Positions 34,680-42,076 of a DNA stretch of 42,076 nt are shown one piece after another. Both the position numbers and the translations under genes were made by a program. The first letter of the stretch is position 1. Each line of letters starts with the position of its first letter. Origin of the DNA: Fastidiosipila sp. (lineage in GTDB: Bacteria; Bacillota; Clostridia; Saccharofermentanales; DTU023); assembly GCA_012837885.1 (NCBI GenBank), contig DUQI01000019.1, positions 1-42,076 of the forward strand. The letters are read 5' to 3'. The notes beneath the pieces were generated by a model. That model was not told the origin of the DNA. It ran no database searches and worked only from the letters and a program-made list of their open reading frames with translations.

Positions 34680-35162
34680 ATGCGTAAGTTTGTTTGTCCA
34701 GGTACGTTTGATCCGATTACGAACGGTCATATCGACGTGATTTCACGCGCGAGTCGACTTGTCGACCACTTAATCGTGCTCGTCATGGACAATGAAAAGA
34801 AACAGACCGTACTGACGCTCGAGGAACGCTACGATCTCGTCAAGCGCGCGCTGGACGGTATGACGAATGTGTCGGTCGACCGGCACGCCGGATTGCTTGT
34901 CGATTATGCGAAAACGCATGGCGTGACGGCCGTCGTCAAAGGGATCCGCAACGAGGTCGATTACGCCTATGAGTATGTGATGGCTGAAGCGAATCGGGCG
35001 ATGGAGCCGTCTCTCGATACAATATTTTTGCCGGCGAGCGGCCGGCTCGCTTATATGAGTTCTTCAATCGTGCGCAGCATCGCCTGGTTCGGTGGTGATA
35101 TCACTGAACTGGTACCGCCGTGTGCGGTTGATTTGATAAAAAGACGTTATACCAAAAGGTAA
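34680..35162 (+). CDS. coaD: Phosphopantetheine adenylyltransferase
   Basis: Penultimate step of coenzyme A synthesis: 4'-phosphopantetheine plus ATP gives dephospho-CoA. The 160-residue length is typical. 'CPGTFDPITNGHIDVI' (about 5-20) contains the T/HxGH nucleotidyl-transfer motif, 'VKGIRNEVDYAYEYVMAEANR' is the central conserved stretch and 'MSSSIVRSIAWFGGDI' the C-terminal ISSTxxR-type motif. Confidence 0.96.
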   Translation: MRKFVCPGTFDPITNGHIDVISRASRLVDHLIVLVMDNEKKQTVLTLEERYDLVKRALDGMTNVSVDRHAGLLVDYAKTHGVTAVVKGIRNEVDYAYEYVMAEANRAMEPSLDTIFLPASGRLAYMSSSIVRSIAWFGGDITELVPPCAVDLIKRRYTKR

Positions 35163-35174
35163 TGGAGGAAAGAT

Positions 35175-35690
35175 ATGAACGAACGTGAAGGATTACCCGT
35201 ACAGCGCGTCGGACGCGGTCAGGCGGGACAGGCAGGCGGCAAACCGAAAAAAGAACAGATCGAAGTGTTGCTTGCGCGTATGGAAGATATGGTTGGATCG
35301 GCGAGAAATGTGCCGCTCAGCGATAAATGCGTGATCAGCCGTGACGATATGCTGTTTATGCTCCGCATGGTGAGAGAAGGGCTCCCCGAAGAACTGTCTC
35401 AGGCCAAATGGCTCCTGGAGCAAAACAAGCAATTGATCGCCGAAGCGAGGAAGGAAGCCGAGTCGATCATGCGTGATGCGGAAGCACAGACAGCGCGTAT
35501 GATCGATGAGCACGAAGTCACGCAGCAGGCGAGAATGGAAGCATCGGAGATGTTGCAGCAGGCGCAGGCCCAGAGCACGGAGATCCGGGAAAATGCCGTG
35601 CAGTATGCGAAAGGCATCCTCAATGATCTCGATAAGCAACTGACAGAGATGCTCGTCTACATAAAGAAAAACAACAAGGATCTGCAATGA
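35175..35690 (+). CDS. Coiled-coil protein of unknown function, often encoded beside coaD
   Basis: A 171-residue soluble protein. Residues about 30-75 form a conserved head ('LLARMEDMVGSARNVPLSDKC' and 'ISRDDMLFMLRMVREGLPEEL'). Residues about 76-165 are an Ala/Glu/Gln-rich coiled coil ('AKWLLEQNKQLIAEARKEAE'). Proteins of this type downstream of coaD in clostridia are usually annotated loosely as 'ATPase' or F0F1 subunit B-like, but no nucleotide-binding motif is visible. The resemblance to DivIVA and AtpF is probably due to the coiled coil only. GGAGGAAAG precedes the ATG, and the stop overlaps ddl (ATGA). Confidence 0.8.
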   Translation: MNEREGLPVQRVGRGQAGQAGGKPKKEQIEVLLARMEDMVGSARNVPLSDKCVISRDDMLFMLRMVREGLPEELSQAKWLLEQNKQLIAEARKEAESIMRDAEAQTARMIDEHEVTQQARMEASEMLQQAQAQSTEIRENAVQYAKGILNDLDKQLTEMLVYIKKNNKDLQ

Positions 35691-36760
35691 CAAGCCGCCA
35701 AACGGTGTTGGTACTTTTCGGTGGTCAATCGAGTGAGCACCGGATCTCTTGCCTGTCCGCCTCTTACGTGATCGACACGATTCGCGCCGGCGGACTTTAT
35801 GATGTTTTGGCGGTCGGCATTACGGAGGATGGCCGTTGGTTTCTGACGGATGCGAAGCGGTCCGAGATCGCGGATCAGTCGTGGAAACAAAAAGAAAACA
35901 AGCGTGTATACGCGACAGCGGATGCGTCGGGCAGCGGCTTCTTCATCGAAGAAGACGGCCGTATTACGCCGCTCAAGGCCGATGTCGTGTTTCCCGTACT
36001 CCATGGTAAGAACGGGGAGGATGGCACGGTGCAGGGCCTTCTCGATCTCGCCGGCATCCCGTATGTCGGATGCGGCACGTTGGCATCTGCCGTGGCGATG
36101 GATAAAGATATCGCGAAGCAAGTCTTTGCGACAGCCGGCATCCCGCAGGTCGATTATCTGAGTGTCAGGCAATTCGAGTACGATAAAGACAAGTTGGAAA
36201 AAGACGTCACATCGCGTATCGGCTATCCGTGCTTTGTCAAGCCGGCGAATGCTGGTTCTTCGATCGGTGTGAGAAAAGTGAAAGTACCGGAAGCGCTCGC
36301 GGATGCCGTAGAGGCAGCGTTTGAACACGATAGCAAAGTGCTCGTTGAAGCGGCGTCTGATGGACGTGAAATCGAGGTCTCGGTACTCGGTCACGATGGC
36401 GACGTGATGGTCTCGATCGCAGGCGAGATCCTGCCGGCGGCAGAGTTTTACGATTACGAAGCAAAATACGACAATCCATCGTCCGAGCTTTTGATCCCGG
36501 CACCGCTGCCTGAGGAAACGAGCCGGAAAATCGCCGATCTCGCGGCGCGTGCCTTTACGGCAGTAGGCGGCAGCGGGCTATGCCGTGCCGACTTCTTTGT
36601 CGAAAATGACCGCGTCTATCTGAATGAGATCAATACGATGCCGGGCTTCACCAGCATCTCGATGTATCCGAAGCTGATGGAAGCGTCGGGCGTCAGCGGC
36701 AGCGAGCTCGTGAACCGCCTGATCGACATCGCGTTTAAAGCACACGAAGGGGTGCGGTAA
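35687..36760 (+). CDS. ddl: D-alanine--D-alanine ligase
   Basis: ATP-grasp enzyme making D-Ala-D-Ala, the substrate of MurF encoded earlier in the window. The 357 residues show '[15 protein letters not shown]' at the N-terminus, '[20 protein letters not shown]', '[17 protein letters not shown]' (ATP-binding loop) and '[19 protein letters not shown]' (metal and substrate binding). The tyrosine/phenylalanine determinant of D-Ala versus D-Lac specificity was not assigned with certainty. The start overlaps the preceding stop. Confidence 0.95.
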   Translation: MTSRQTVLVLFGGQSSEHRISCLSASYVIDTIRAGGLYDVLAVGITEDGRWFLTDAKRSEIADQSWKQKENKRVYATADASGSGFFIEEDGRITPLKADVVFPVLHGKNGEDGTVQGLLDLAGIPYVGCGTLASAVAMDKDIAKQVFATAGIPQVDYLSVRQFEYDKDKLEKDVTSRIGYPCFVKPANAGSSIGVRKVKVPEALADAVEAAFEHDSKVLVEAASDGREIEVSVLGHDGDVMVSIAGEILPAAEFYDYEAKYDNPSSELLIPAPLPEETSRKIADLAARAFTAVGGSGLCRADFFVENDRVYLNEINTMPGFTSISMYPKLMEASGVSGSELVNRLIDIAFKAHEGVR

Positions 36761-36765
36761 AAACC

Positions 36766-37959
36766 ATGAATAAAAGAGTCATCCTGATCATTCTCGACAG
36801 CGTCGGTGTCGGCGCACAACCTGACGCGAAAGCGTACGGTGATGAAGGAGCGAATACGCTTCTCAATATCTATCGCCACATGAAGCCGGAACTGCCGCAT
36901 ATGGAGCGGCTCGGTCTTCTAGAGGTCGTGCGCAGCACGGCGGATCAGGAAGCACTGGCCGAACTGCCGGAAACGAAGACGCCGATCGAAGGTGCGTACG
37001 GCCGTGCACTAGCCAAAGCGGCCGGCAAGGATACGACGACCGGTCACTGGGAAATCGCCGGTGACATCTTAGAACGTCCTTTTCCGACGTATCCCGAAGG
37101 ATTCCCGCCGGAGATCATCGATGCGTTTGAGAAAGCGACCGGCAGAGGTGTGCTGGCCAACGTACCGGCTTCCGGTACGGAAATTATCGAGCGGCTCGGC
37201 AAAGAACACATGGAGACCGGCAAGCTGATCGTCTACACGTCGGCCGACAGTGTGTTTCAGATCGCAGCTCACGAGGATATCGTGCCGATAGAAGACCTCT
37301 ATCGCTATTCGCAGGCGGCAAGGGATATCTTGACCGGCGAACATGCCGTAGGACGAGTCATCGCGCGACCGTTCGTCGGCACTCCAGGATCCTTCGAGAG
37401 AACGCCGCGGCGCAGAGATTTTTCCTTGGAGCCGACCGCCGAGACGATGCTCGACAAGATCAAGGCGGCCAGCCTTACGGTGATGTCGGTCGGCAAAATA
37501 AAAGATATCTTCGCCGGCAAAGGGATCACGGATGCGCTGGAGTCTAAAAACAACGATATGGGCGTCACGAAAACGCTGGAAGCGATGCAAAACGTCGACA
37601 GTGGGCTTATCTTCACGAATCTCGTCGACTTTGACATGAAGTATGGACATCGTAACGACACTACAGGGTATGCGAATGCATTAAAAGCGTTTGATGAGAG
37701 GCTTCCCGAGGTTATTGCCGAGATGACTGACGCGGATCTACTTATTTTGACAGCAGACCACGGCGTCGATCCTTTTTATCCCGGTACCGACCATACGAGA
37801 GAGTCGGTTCCAGTACTTGCTTACATGAAAAACATGAAAGAAGCGATTTCGCTCGGTGTGAGAGAGACGTTTGCCGATGTCGGACAGACGATCTGTGACT
37901 GGCTTGAGGTCGAATCGCTTGAGATTGGTACCAGCTTCCTTTCACTTTTGCATCGGTAA
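36766..37959 (+). CDS. deoB: Phosphopentomutase
   Basis: Interconverts ribose/deoxyribose 1- and 5-phosphates, feeding nucleoside-derived sugars into the pentose pathway. The 397 residues of this alkaline-phosphatase-superfamily enzyme include '[19 protein letters not shown]' (metal ligand), '[13 protein letters not shown]' (phosphorylated threonine region), '[16 protein letters not shown]' and '[19 protein letters not shown]' (metal site). It starts five bases after ddl. It links functionally to purine nucleoside breakdown, though it sits far from ade. Confidence 0.96.
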   Translation: MNKRVILIILDSVGVGAQPDAKAYGDEGANTLLNIYRHMKPELPHMERLGLLEVVRSTADQEALAELPETKTPIEGAYGRALAKAAGKDTTTGHWEIAGDILERPFPTYPEGFPPEIIDAFEKATGRGVLANVPASGTEIIERLGKEHMETGKLIVYTSADSVFQIAAHEDIVPIEDLYRYSQAARDILTGEHAVGRVIARPFVGTPGSFERTPRRRDFSLEPTAETMLDKIKAASLTVMSVGKIKDIFAGKGITDALESKNNDMGVTKTLEAMQNVDSGLIFTNLVDFDMKYGHRNDTTGYANALKAFDERLPEVIAEMTDADLLILTADHGVDPFYPGTDHTRESVPVLAYMKNMKEAISLGVRETFADVGQTICDWLEVESLEIGTSFLSLLHR

Positions 37960-37963
37960 TACT

Positions 37964-40027
37964 ATGAAACGCGTCGGCTTATTGTTGATATCCTTCATCC
38001 TGATTTTCGCCGTGACGGCGTGTGACATGGAGATGGCGGAACGGCCGTCTGTGACTGCACCGGTTCAGATCGGAGAGACGGCGCGGCCGGCCGGCGACGA
38101 TGAGATCGATACGATATTTTCTCTGATCAGGAATCAGCAGTGGCCTGTCCTGATGAACTGGTTGACATTCGATTCACATCGCGCCGTCTCACTCGAGCAG
38201 ATCACCGAGCGTCACGAGAAGATTGTCGAGCGTCTCGGCGTGCTGACCATGGATCTTGTGAATACAAGAAAACTCGATCGCGCATCGGATCAGAATATTC
38301 AGGTCTTCGAAGCCGACATGGTGTTTGAAACGCGCTACGGGCGGATGGAACGTCCGCTGACTCTGACATATCTAAGAAACGTTCAGGAAAACCGCTGGGA
38401 ACTCGACTGGACCCCGGCCTTGATCTTTCCCGGCCTGACCGACGACAACGACCTTTTGGTCGAAACGTCACGCGGCAAGCGCGGCAATATCTACGATCGC
38501 AATATGCGCCCGCTCGCGGCCGAAGGCGTAAAGTACACGGTCGGCGCGGTGGCCGGCTCTTATAACACGGAGTCAAACCGCGAGGTCGCCGATTTGCTCG
38601 GATTATCGGTCGAAAAGATCGAACAGACGATGGGGCAGAGTTGGATCGGTCCCGGCATGTTTGTCCCCTTGATCACGACCCAGAATCTGTCGACGGAACA
38701 GATGGAACGCCTGCCTCAGTTTGGCTTGACCGTACGTCGTTCCGAGTCGCGCCATTATCCGGCCGGAGCATCGCTCGCCCACCTCATCGGGTATGTCGGC
38801 GAAGTCACGAATGACGAGATCGAGAAAAGCAGCGGTTACTACCGCGTCGGTGACATCATCGGTAAGCGCGGTTTGGAGTCACTGTTTGAAGAACAGCTGC
38901 GTCCCGTTTTGGGCGTCACCGTATACTTGTCCGGTAGCACGCGCACCGTGCTCTATGAACGCGCCTCCGGCGACGGGCAGGATATTCAACTGACGATCGA
39001 CAGCGAACTGCAGCAGTCGCTCTATGAGCATTTCAAAGATGATGAAGGGCAGGTCGTGGGGATTCACCCGGAATCAGGTGATCTTTTAGTGTTGATGTCG
39101 GTGCCGTCGTTCGATCCGAATCTATTTGTCGGCGGGATCTCGAGTCAGGATTATAACGATCTGTTAAATAATCCTTCGACTCCGATGGTTAATCGCTTTC
39201 AACTGCCGTACGCACCCGGGTCGACTGCCAAGATACTGACCTTCATGGCCGGTTATAACCTCGGTGTGATCAACGATCAGACGATCAAGACGATTACAGA
39301 TAAACAGTGGCAGCCGGGGCCGGCCTGGGGCGGTTACAAGGTGACGAGACTCGTCGAGTATATGGAACCGCAGGATCCGAAACAGGCGATCGTCGTGTCC
39401 GACAATATCTTCTTTGCTCAAGTGGCGGTCGAATCCGGCAAGGAAGGTTTTCTAACCCAGTGGCAACAAGGCTTTGGTGTCGGCGAGGATATACCGACCG
39501 AGTATCCGTTTTATCGTTCACAGGTGACAAACGACGGTACTTTCGATAATGAAGTGCTGCTGGCCGATGCTGCTTATGGTCAGGGGCAGTTTCAGATCAC
39601 GGCGATGCAGTTGGCCGACATCTTCAGCGGCGTTTTAACCGGAAACATTATGAAGCCGAGACTCATAAAGTCGCAGGAACCGGAAGTATGGAAAACGGAT
39701 ATAGCCTCCGAGGCAACGCGTCAATCACTTTTATCGGCAATGCGCGCATCGGTCGAACGTACGCATGTCAACACGGTCGACAGACCGTATGCAGCGCTGG
39801 CCGGAAAGTCGGGGACGGCTGAGGTCGCGTTCGATCAGCAGTCGGGCAAACCGGGAATCGATAGCTGGTTTATCGGCTTCGATATGAATAACCCGACCAT
39901 CATGCTCGGTGTTCAGATTCAGCAGATACAGCGCAGAGACGATGGCATGACAGCACCGCGCCGTTTTGGCGAAGCGTTTGACATCATTTACCGTGAAGGC
40001 GCGACACCTTATCAGCCATCGCCATAA
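37964..40027 (+). CDS. Lipoprotein class B penicillin-binding protein with MecA_N-type domain
   Basis: A 687-residue transpeptidase. A lipoprotein signal ('LLLISFILIFAVTAC') with lipobox VTAC precedes a MecA_N/NTF2-like domain (about 40-145), then the dimerisation domain ('GKRGNIYDRNMRPLAAEG') and the transpeptidase: S420-x-x-K423 ('APGSTAKIL'), S479-D480-N481 and K615-S616-G617 ('GKSGTAEV'). This layout is that of low-affinity PBPs such as PBP2a and PbpC/PBP3; whether it lowers beta-lactam sensitivity cannot be told from sequence. The frame is open further up inside deoB, but ATG 37964 gives the signal peptide. No Shine-Dalgarno is visible there. Confidence 0.92.
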   Translation: MKRVGLLLISFILIFAVTACDMEMAERPSVTAPVQIGETARPAGDDEIDTIFSLIRNQQWPVLMNWLTFDSHRAVSLEQITERHEKIVERLGVLTMDLVNTRKLDRASDQNIQVFEADMVFETRYGRMERPLTLTYLRNVQENRWELDWTPALIFPGLTDDNDLLVETSRGKRGNIYDRNMRPLAAEGVKYTVGAVAGSYNTESNREVADLLGLSVEKIEQTMGQSWIGPGMFVPLITTQNLSTEQMERLPQFGLTVRRSESRHYPAGASLAHLIGYVGEVTNDEIEKSSGYYRVGDIIGKRGLESLFEEQLRPVLGVTVYLSGSTRTVLYERASGDGQDIQLTIDSELQQSLYEHFKDDEGQVVGIHPESGDLLVLMSVPSFDPNLFVGGISSQDYNDLLNNPSTPMVNRFQLPYAPGSTAKILTFMAGYNLGVINDQTIKTITDKQWQPGPAWGGYKVTRLVEYMEPQDPKQAIVVSDNIFFAQVAVESGKEGFLTQWQQGFGVGEDIPTEYPFYRSQVTNDGTFDNEVLLADAAYGQGQFQITAMQLADIFSGVLTGNIMKPRLIKSQEPEVWKTDIASEATRQSLLSAMRASVERTHVNTVDRPYAALAGKSGTAEVAFDQQSGKPGIDSWFIGFDMNNPTIMLGVQIQQIQRRDDGMTAPRRFGEAFDIIYREGATPYQPSP

Positions 40028-40050
40028 GGAAAAACTTCTCTAGCAAAGAA

Positions 40051-40953
40051 TCAGTCGGTCGAGCTGCGTGCCTCGCGCACGGCGATTAAATCAGCCTGTC
40101 CGAAGTGATAGTGACGGTTACAGAAATGACAGTTGATGTCGACGCCGTTTGGATCGTCGATCAGTTCATTTAAGTCGCCTGCCGGCAGTGTGAAAAGATT
40201 ATCGAGCATGCGTTGTTCGCTGCAATTGCAACGATAACTGGCGCGTACCGGATCGGCGTAGTTGATCTCCGGATCACCGAGCAAAAGATCGAGCAATTGA
40301 TGCGGGTTCATTCCTTCTTCAAACCAGTAGGTGATATCCGGGAACCCGCCGGCTCTCACTTCCAACCAGTCTGCGAGTGGCTCGTCCCAGCCCGGCATGA
40401 GTTGAACGATCATGCCGCCGGCGTGCTTAACGCCTTCCTGGTCGAGTTTCACCCCGAGCGCGACGACGCTCGGTATCTGTGCTGAATTCAAAAGATACGA
40501 GCCGATATCGGTCGATATGCCTTCACCCGTCAGCTTAACCGAACTGGCATACGCTTCACGCTCAAGTCCGTCGTCACGGCTTAGAGTCAGTGTCCCGGAA
40601 CCGAGGGCTCTCGCGATGTCGATTCGCCCGTCTTCCGTATAGATCGTTTCGACTGCCGGCGGATCGGCGAATCCTCTGACTTCACCAGACCTGTCGCCAA
40701 CCGTGAGTAAGGTAGATAACGGTCCGTCGCCTCGCGTATTCAAGGTGAGCGACGCATCGTCTGTTTTCAAGTCTTGCCCCAGAAGAGCGGTAGCCGTCAA
40801 CAGTTGACCGAGAGCGATCGTCGCCGTCGGACAAAGATCATGTAGGCGCCTTGCTTCTTCAACCAAACCGGTGGACCGCATGGCAAAGCCGCGGATCAAT
40901 CCTGATTTTGCGCTGGCGCGTACGATGTAATCATCATTAGCGTAATTAATCAT
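40051..40953 (-). CDS. hslO: Redox-regulated chaperone Hsp33
   Basis: Holdase activated by oxidation through a zinc-binding redox switch. The 300 residues begin 'YIVRASAKSGLIRGFAMRST' and include 'LLTATALLGQDLKTDDASLTL'. The switch is C242-x-C244 ('YRCNCSEQR') and C275-x2-C278 ('INCHFCNRHYHF'). It is convergent to the PBP gene with 23 bp between the stops and no clear terminator. No Shine-Dalgarno is visible; instead a small hairpin, CGCTA (40956-40960) / TAGCG (40964-40968), directly precedes the ATG. Confidence 0.95.
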   Translation of the reverse strand: MINYANDDYIVRASAKSGLIRGFAMRSTGLVEEARRLHDLCPTATIALGQLLTATALLGQDLKTDDASLTLNTRGDGPLSTLLTVGDRSGEVRGFADPPAVETIYTEDGRIDIARALGSGTLTLSRDDGLEREAYASSVKLTGEGISTDIGSYLLNSAQIPSVVALGVKLDQEGVKHAGGMIVQLMPGWDEPLADWLEVRAGGFPDITYWFEEGMNPHQLLDLLLGDPEINYADPVRASYRCNCSEQRMLDNLFTLPAGDLNELIDDPNGVDINCHFCNRHYHFGQADLIAVREARSSTD

Positions 40954-40968
40954 GACGCTAAACTAGCG

Positions 40969-41129
40969 CAGAAAGCAGCTATTGAATAGCACATATGTGT
41001 CAGGTTCGGTGTTTTGCGACTCCATACCGATGCCTCTGGCAGGTAAATCGGGGCAGGGAACAGTGACCTGTTGTGTCAAAACAGACGGTTTTTACACAGC
41101 GCACGGTATAGTCAATGTCATGCTTGTGA
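40969..41129. other. Intergenic stretch between hslO and the surface-protein gene
   Basis: Divergent promoter region for hslO (reverse) and the surface-protein gene (forward). An open frame from 41071 to 41271 lacks a ribosome-binding site and resembles nothing. No clear hslO promoter was picked out. Confidence 0.4.
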
Positions 41130-41135
41130 TAGAAT
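41127..41135 (+). promoter_or_regulatory. Candidate extended -10 promoter of the surface-protein gene
   Basis: TGATAGAAT (41127-41135) fits an extended -10 (TGn plus TAGAAT). No convincing -35 is 17 bp upstream. The resulting leader would be about 210 nt. Confidence 0.4.
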
Positions 41136-41273
41136 AGTAAGCGGCTTAATGTTCATAAAGATACAAGTAATTGAAAACATATGCCCTGTTTCTGGCAAAA
41201 TGATGACGAAGCGAATTGTTTTTATTTGCAAGTATCGGACTTTAGTAGTTAAATTATATCTAACGGATTAACT

Positions 41274-41350
41274 TAGCCTAGGTGGGCTACTTAAGCCGAA
41301 AGCTCATTATTAAAGCGTAGGCAAAGCAATAGCTTACGTGGAAAGAGGAG
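41274..41350 (+). promoter_or_regulatory. Foldable leader before the surface-protein gene
   Basis: TAGCC (41274-41278) can pair with GGCTA (41285-41289), or GGCT (41285-41288) can pair with AGCC (41294-41297), so the two stems exclude each other. A further 8-bp stem with two wobbles joins GCGTAGGC (41315-41322) to GCTTACGT (41332-41339), ending just before AGAGGAG (41344-41350). The layout suggests control of translation start; no known riboswitch class was recognised. Confidence 0.3.
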
Positions 41351-41354
41351 ATAC

Positions 41355-42076
41355 ATGAAGAAAGCATTATGTGCAGTATTGGCATTGTTATTGCTGTTCA
41401 GCGTATCGCTCTCTGCCGTATCGGTGCATGCCGAAACGAATGACGCGGTAGATAGCGACGTCTTAGAAGACGCTGATGTAATAACTCTAGCCGCGGAGCC
41501 GGAAGATGAAACGGCAGTAGATTTGGAGAAAGAAGAAGCCCCAGACATCAATGATGATGAAACGTTTGTAGAATCGGAAGATGCCGACCTAACTCTGGGT
41601 GAAGAAGCCGATGAAGAAGCGCTAGACATCATCCCAGACGAAGTGCCAGATGTGGAAGAAGCACCGGACGAGCCGGAGCCTTTAGCTGAGGTGCTGGAAG
41701 AAGAATCTGTTCTCGAAATCGAGATTGAAGAACTAGTGCCCGAAGTCGAGACAGAGGAAGCCTTGACGGAAGCACCTGAGGAAATGGAGTCTCAAGATGA
41801 AACGCCGATGATACCGATGAATGTCGGAATTATGGCGACACCGCAGGAAAGACCGAATGTCCTAATCACGAACTTCGAGATCAAGAGCTGGGACGGTAAA
41901 CCGGATCCGTAACTGGATCTTTTCAGCCCGTTCCGCATGGACATCGATTGGGATGCCTCATCATACGGTAATCAATTGATTGCTGATGACTATTTTGTGG
42001 TCAATGTACCGAATTCGATAAGGCTTCCGAACGATGCAAACCTGAATAAATTCAATCTGCTCCATCCGGATGACCC
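41355..42076 (+). pseudogene. Secreted acidic surface/adhesin-like protein, interrupted by an in-frame TAA and cut by the window end
   Basis: The first frame (41355-41912) encodes 185 residues: a signal peptide ('MKKALCAVLALLLLFSVSLS', cleavage near 'HAETN') and a strongly acidic low-complexity region rich in Glu/Asp/Pro (about 30-155). A start of a folded domain follows ('NVLITNFEIKSWDGKPDP'). TAA at 41910-41912 interrupts it, yet the same frame stays open for 54 more codons to the window end and reads on as the same domain ('FRMDIDWDASSYGNQL', 'DDYFVVNVPNSIRLP'). That matches the N-terminal adhesion domain of Gram-positive surface proteins, where 'W.. G' is followed by 'D.F.m...wd.....l..gDyF.i.lP'. 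A nonsense mutation or a base-call error is likely; a wall-sorting end would lie beyond the window. AGAGGAG precedes the ATG. Confidence 0.65.

Noticed and set aside
41071-41271. Small 66-codon gene between hslO and the surface protein
   Set aside because: No ribosome-binding site, no recognisable sequence, and it spans the candidate promoter at 41127-41135.

Overview
The window looks like chromosome of an anaerobic Bacillota (Clostridia-type) bacterium of moderate to fairly high G+C. Several things point there: the mraZ-rsmH-ftsL-pbp division cluster with the Sbp (DUF1290) gene before ftsZ, an NrdR repressor, Shine-Dalgarno-led and tightly overlapping genes, frequent GTG/TTG starts, and a selenium-dependent molybdenum hydroxylase module of the kind found in purinolytic clostridia. 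No rRNA, tRNA, CRISPR array or intact mobile element was seen. Species cannot be read from the sequence alone.

Region 1 (1-12812) is a purine-degradation block. It holds the C-terminal end of a PucR-type regulator, adenine deaminase (ade), a secreted protein of unknown family, and an AT-rich gap with 23-bp tandem repeats and a structured leader. A three-subunit molybdenum hydroxylase (large, FAD and 2Fe-2S subunits) follows. After a strong terminator come yqeB, yqeC, a fused selenium-dependent xanthine dehydrogenase and a MocA-type nucleotidyltransferase. Together these would deaminate adenine to hypoxanthine and oxidise hypoxanthine/xanthine, with cofactor maturation proteins encoded alongside.

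Region 2 (12813-15240) holds a reverse-strand esterase and a secreted alpha/beta hydrolase whose C-terminus looks replaced, followed by about 280 bp without a convincing gene.

Region 3 (15241-27253) is the dcw cell-wall/division cluster: mraZ, rsmH, ftsL-like, PASTA-containing PBP, murF, mraY, ftsW, murG, ftsQ/divIB, sbp and then ftsZ behind its own sigma-A-like promoter. murE, murD, murC and ftsA are absent from the run.

Region 4 (27287-40027) is a compact, mostly overlapping string: nrdR, response regulator, sensor kinase, a degenerate HtrA-like membrane protein, nth, recG, rsmD, coaD, a coiled-coil protein, ddl, deoB and a MecA-like lipoprotein PBP. hslO (Hsp33) lies convergent to it.

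Region 5 (40954-42076) has an AT-rich stretch with a candidate promoter and a foldable leader. It is followed by the start of a secreted acidic surface protein whose adhesin-like domain is interrupted by an in-frame TAA and runs off the window end.
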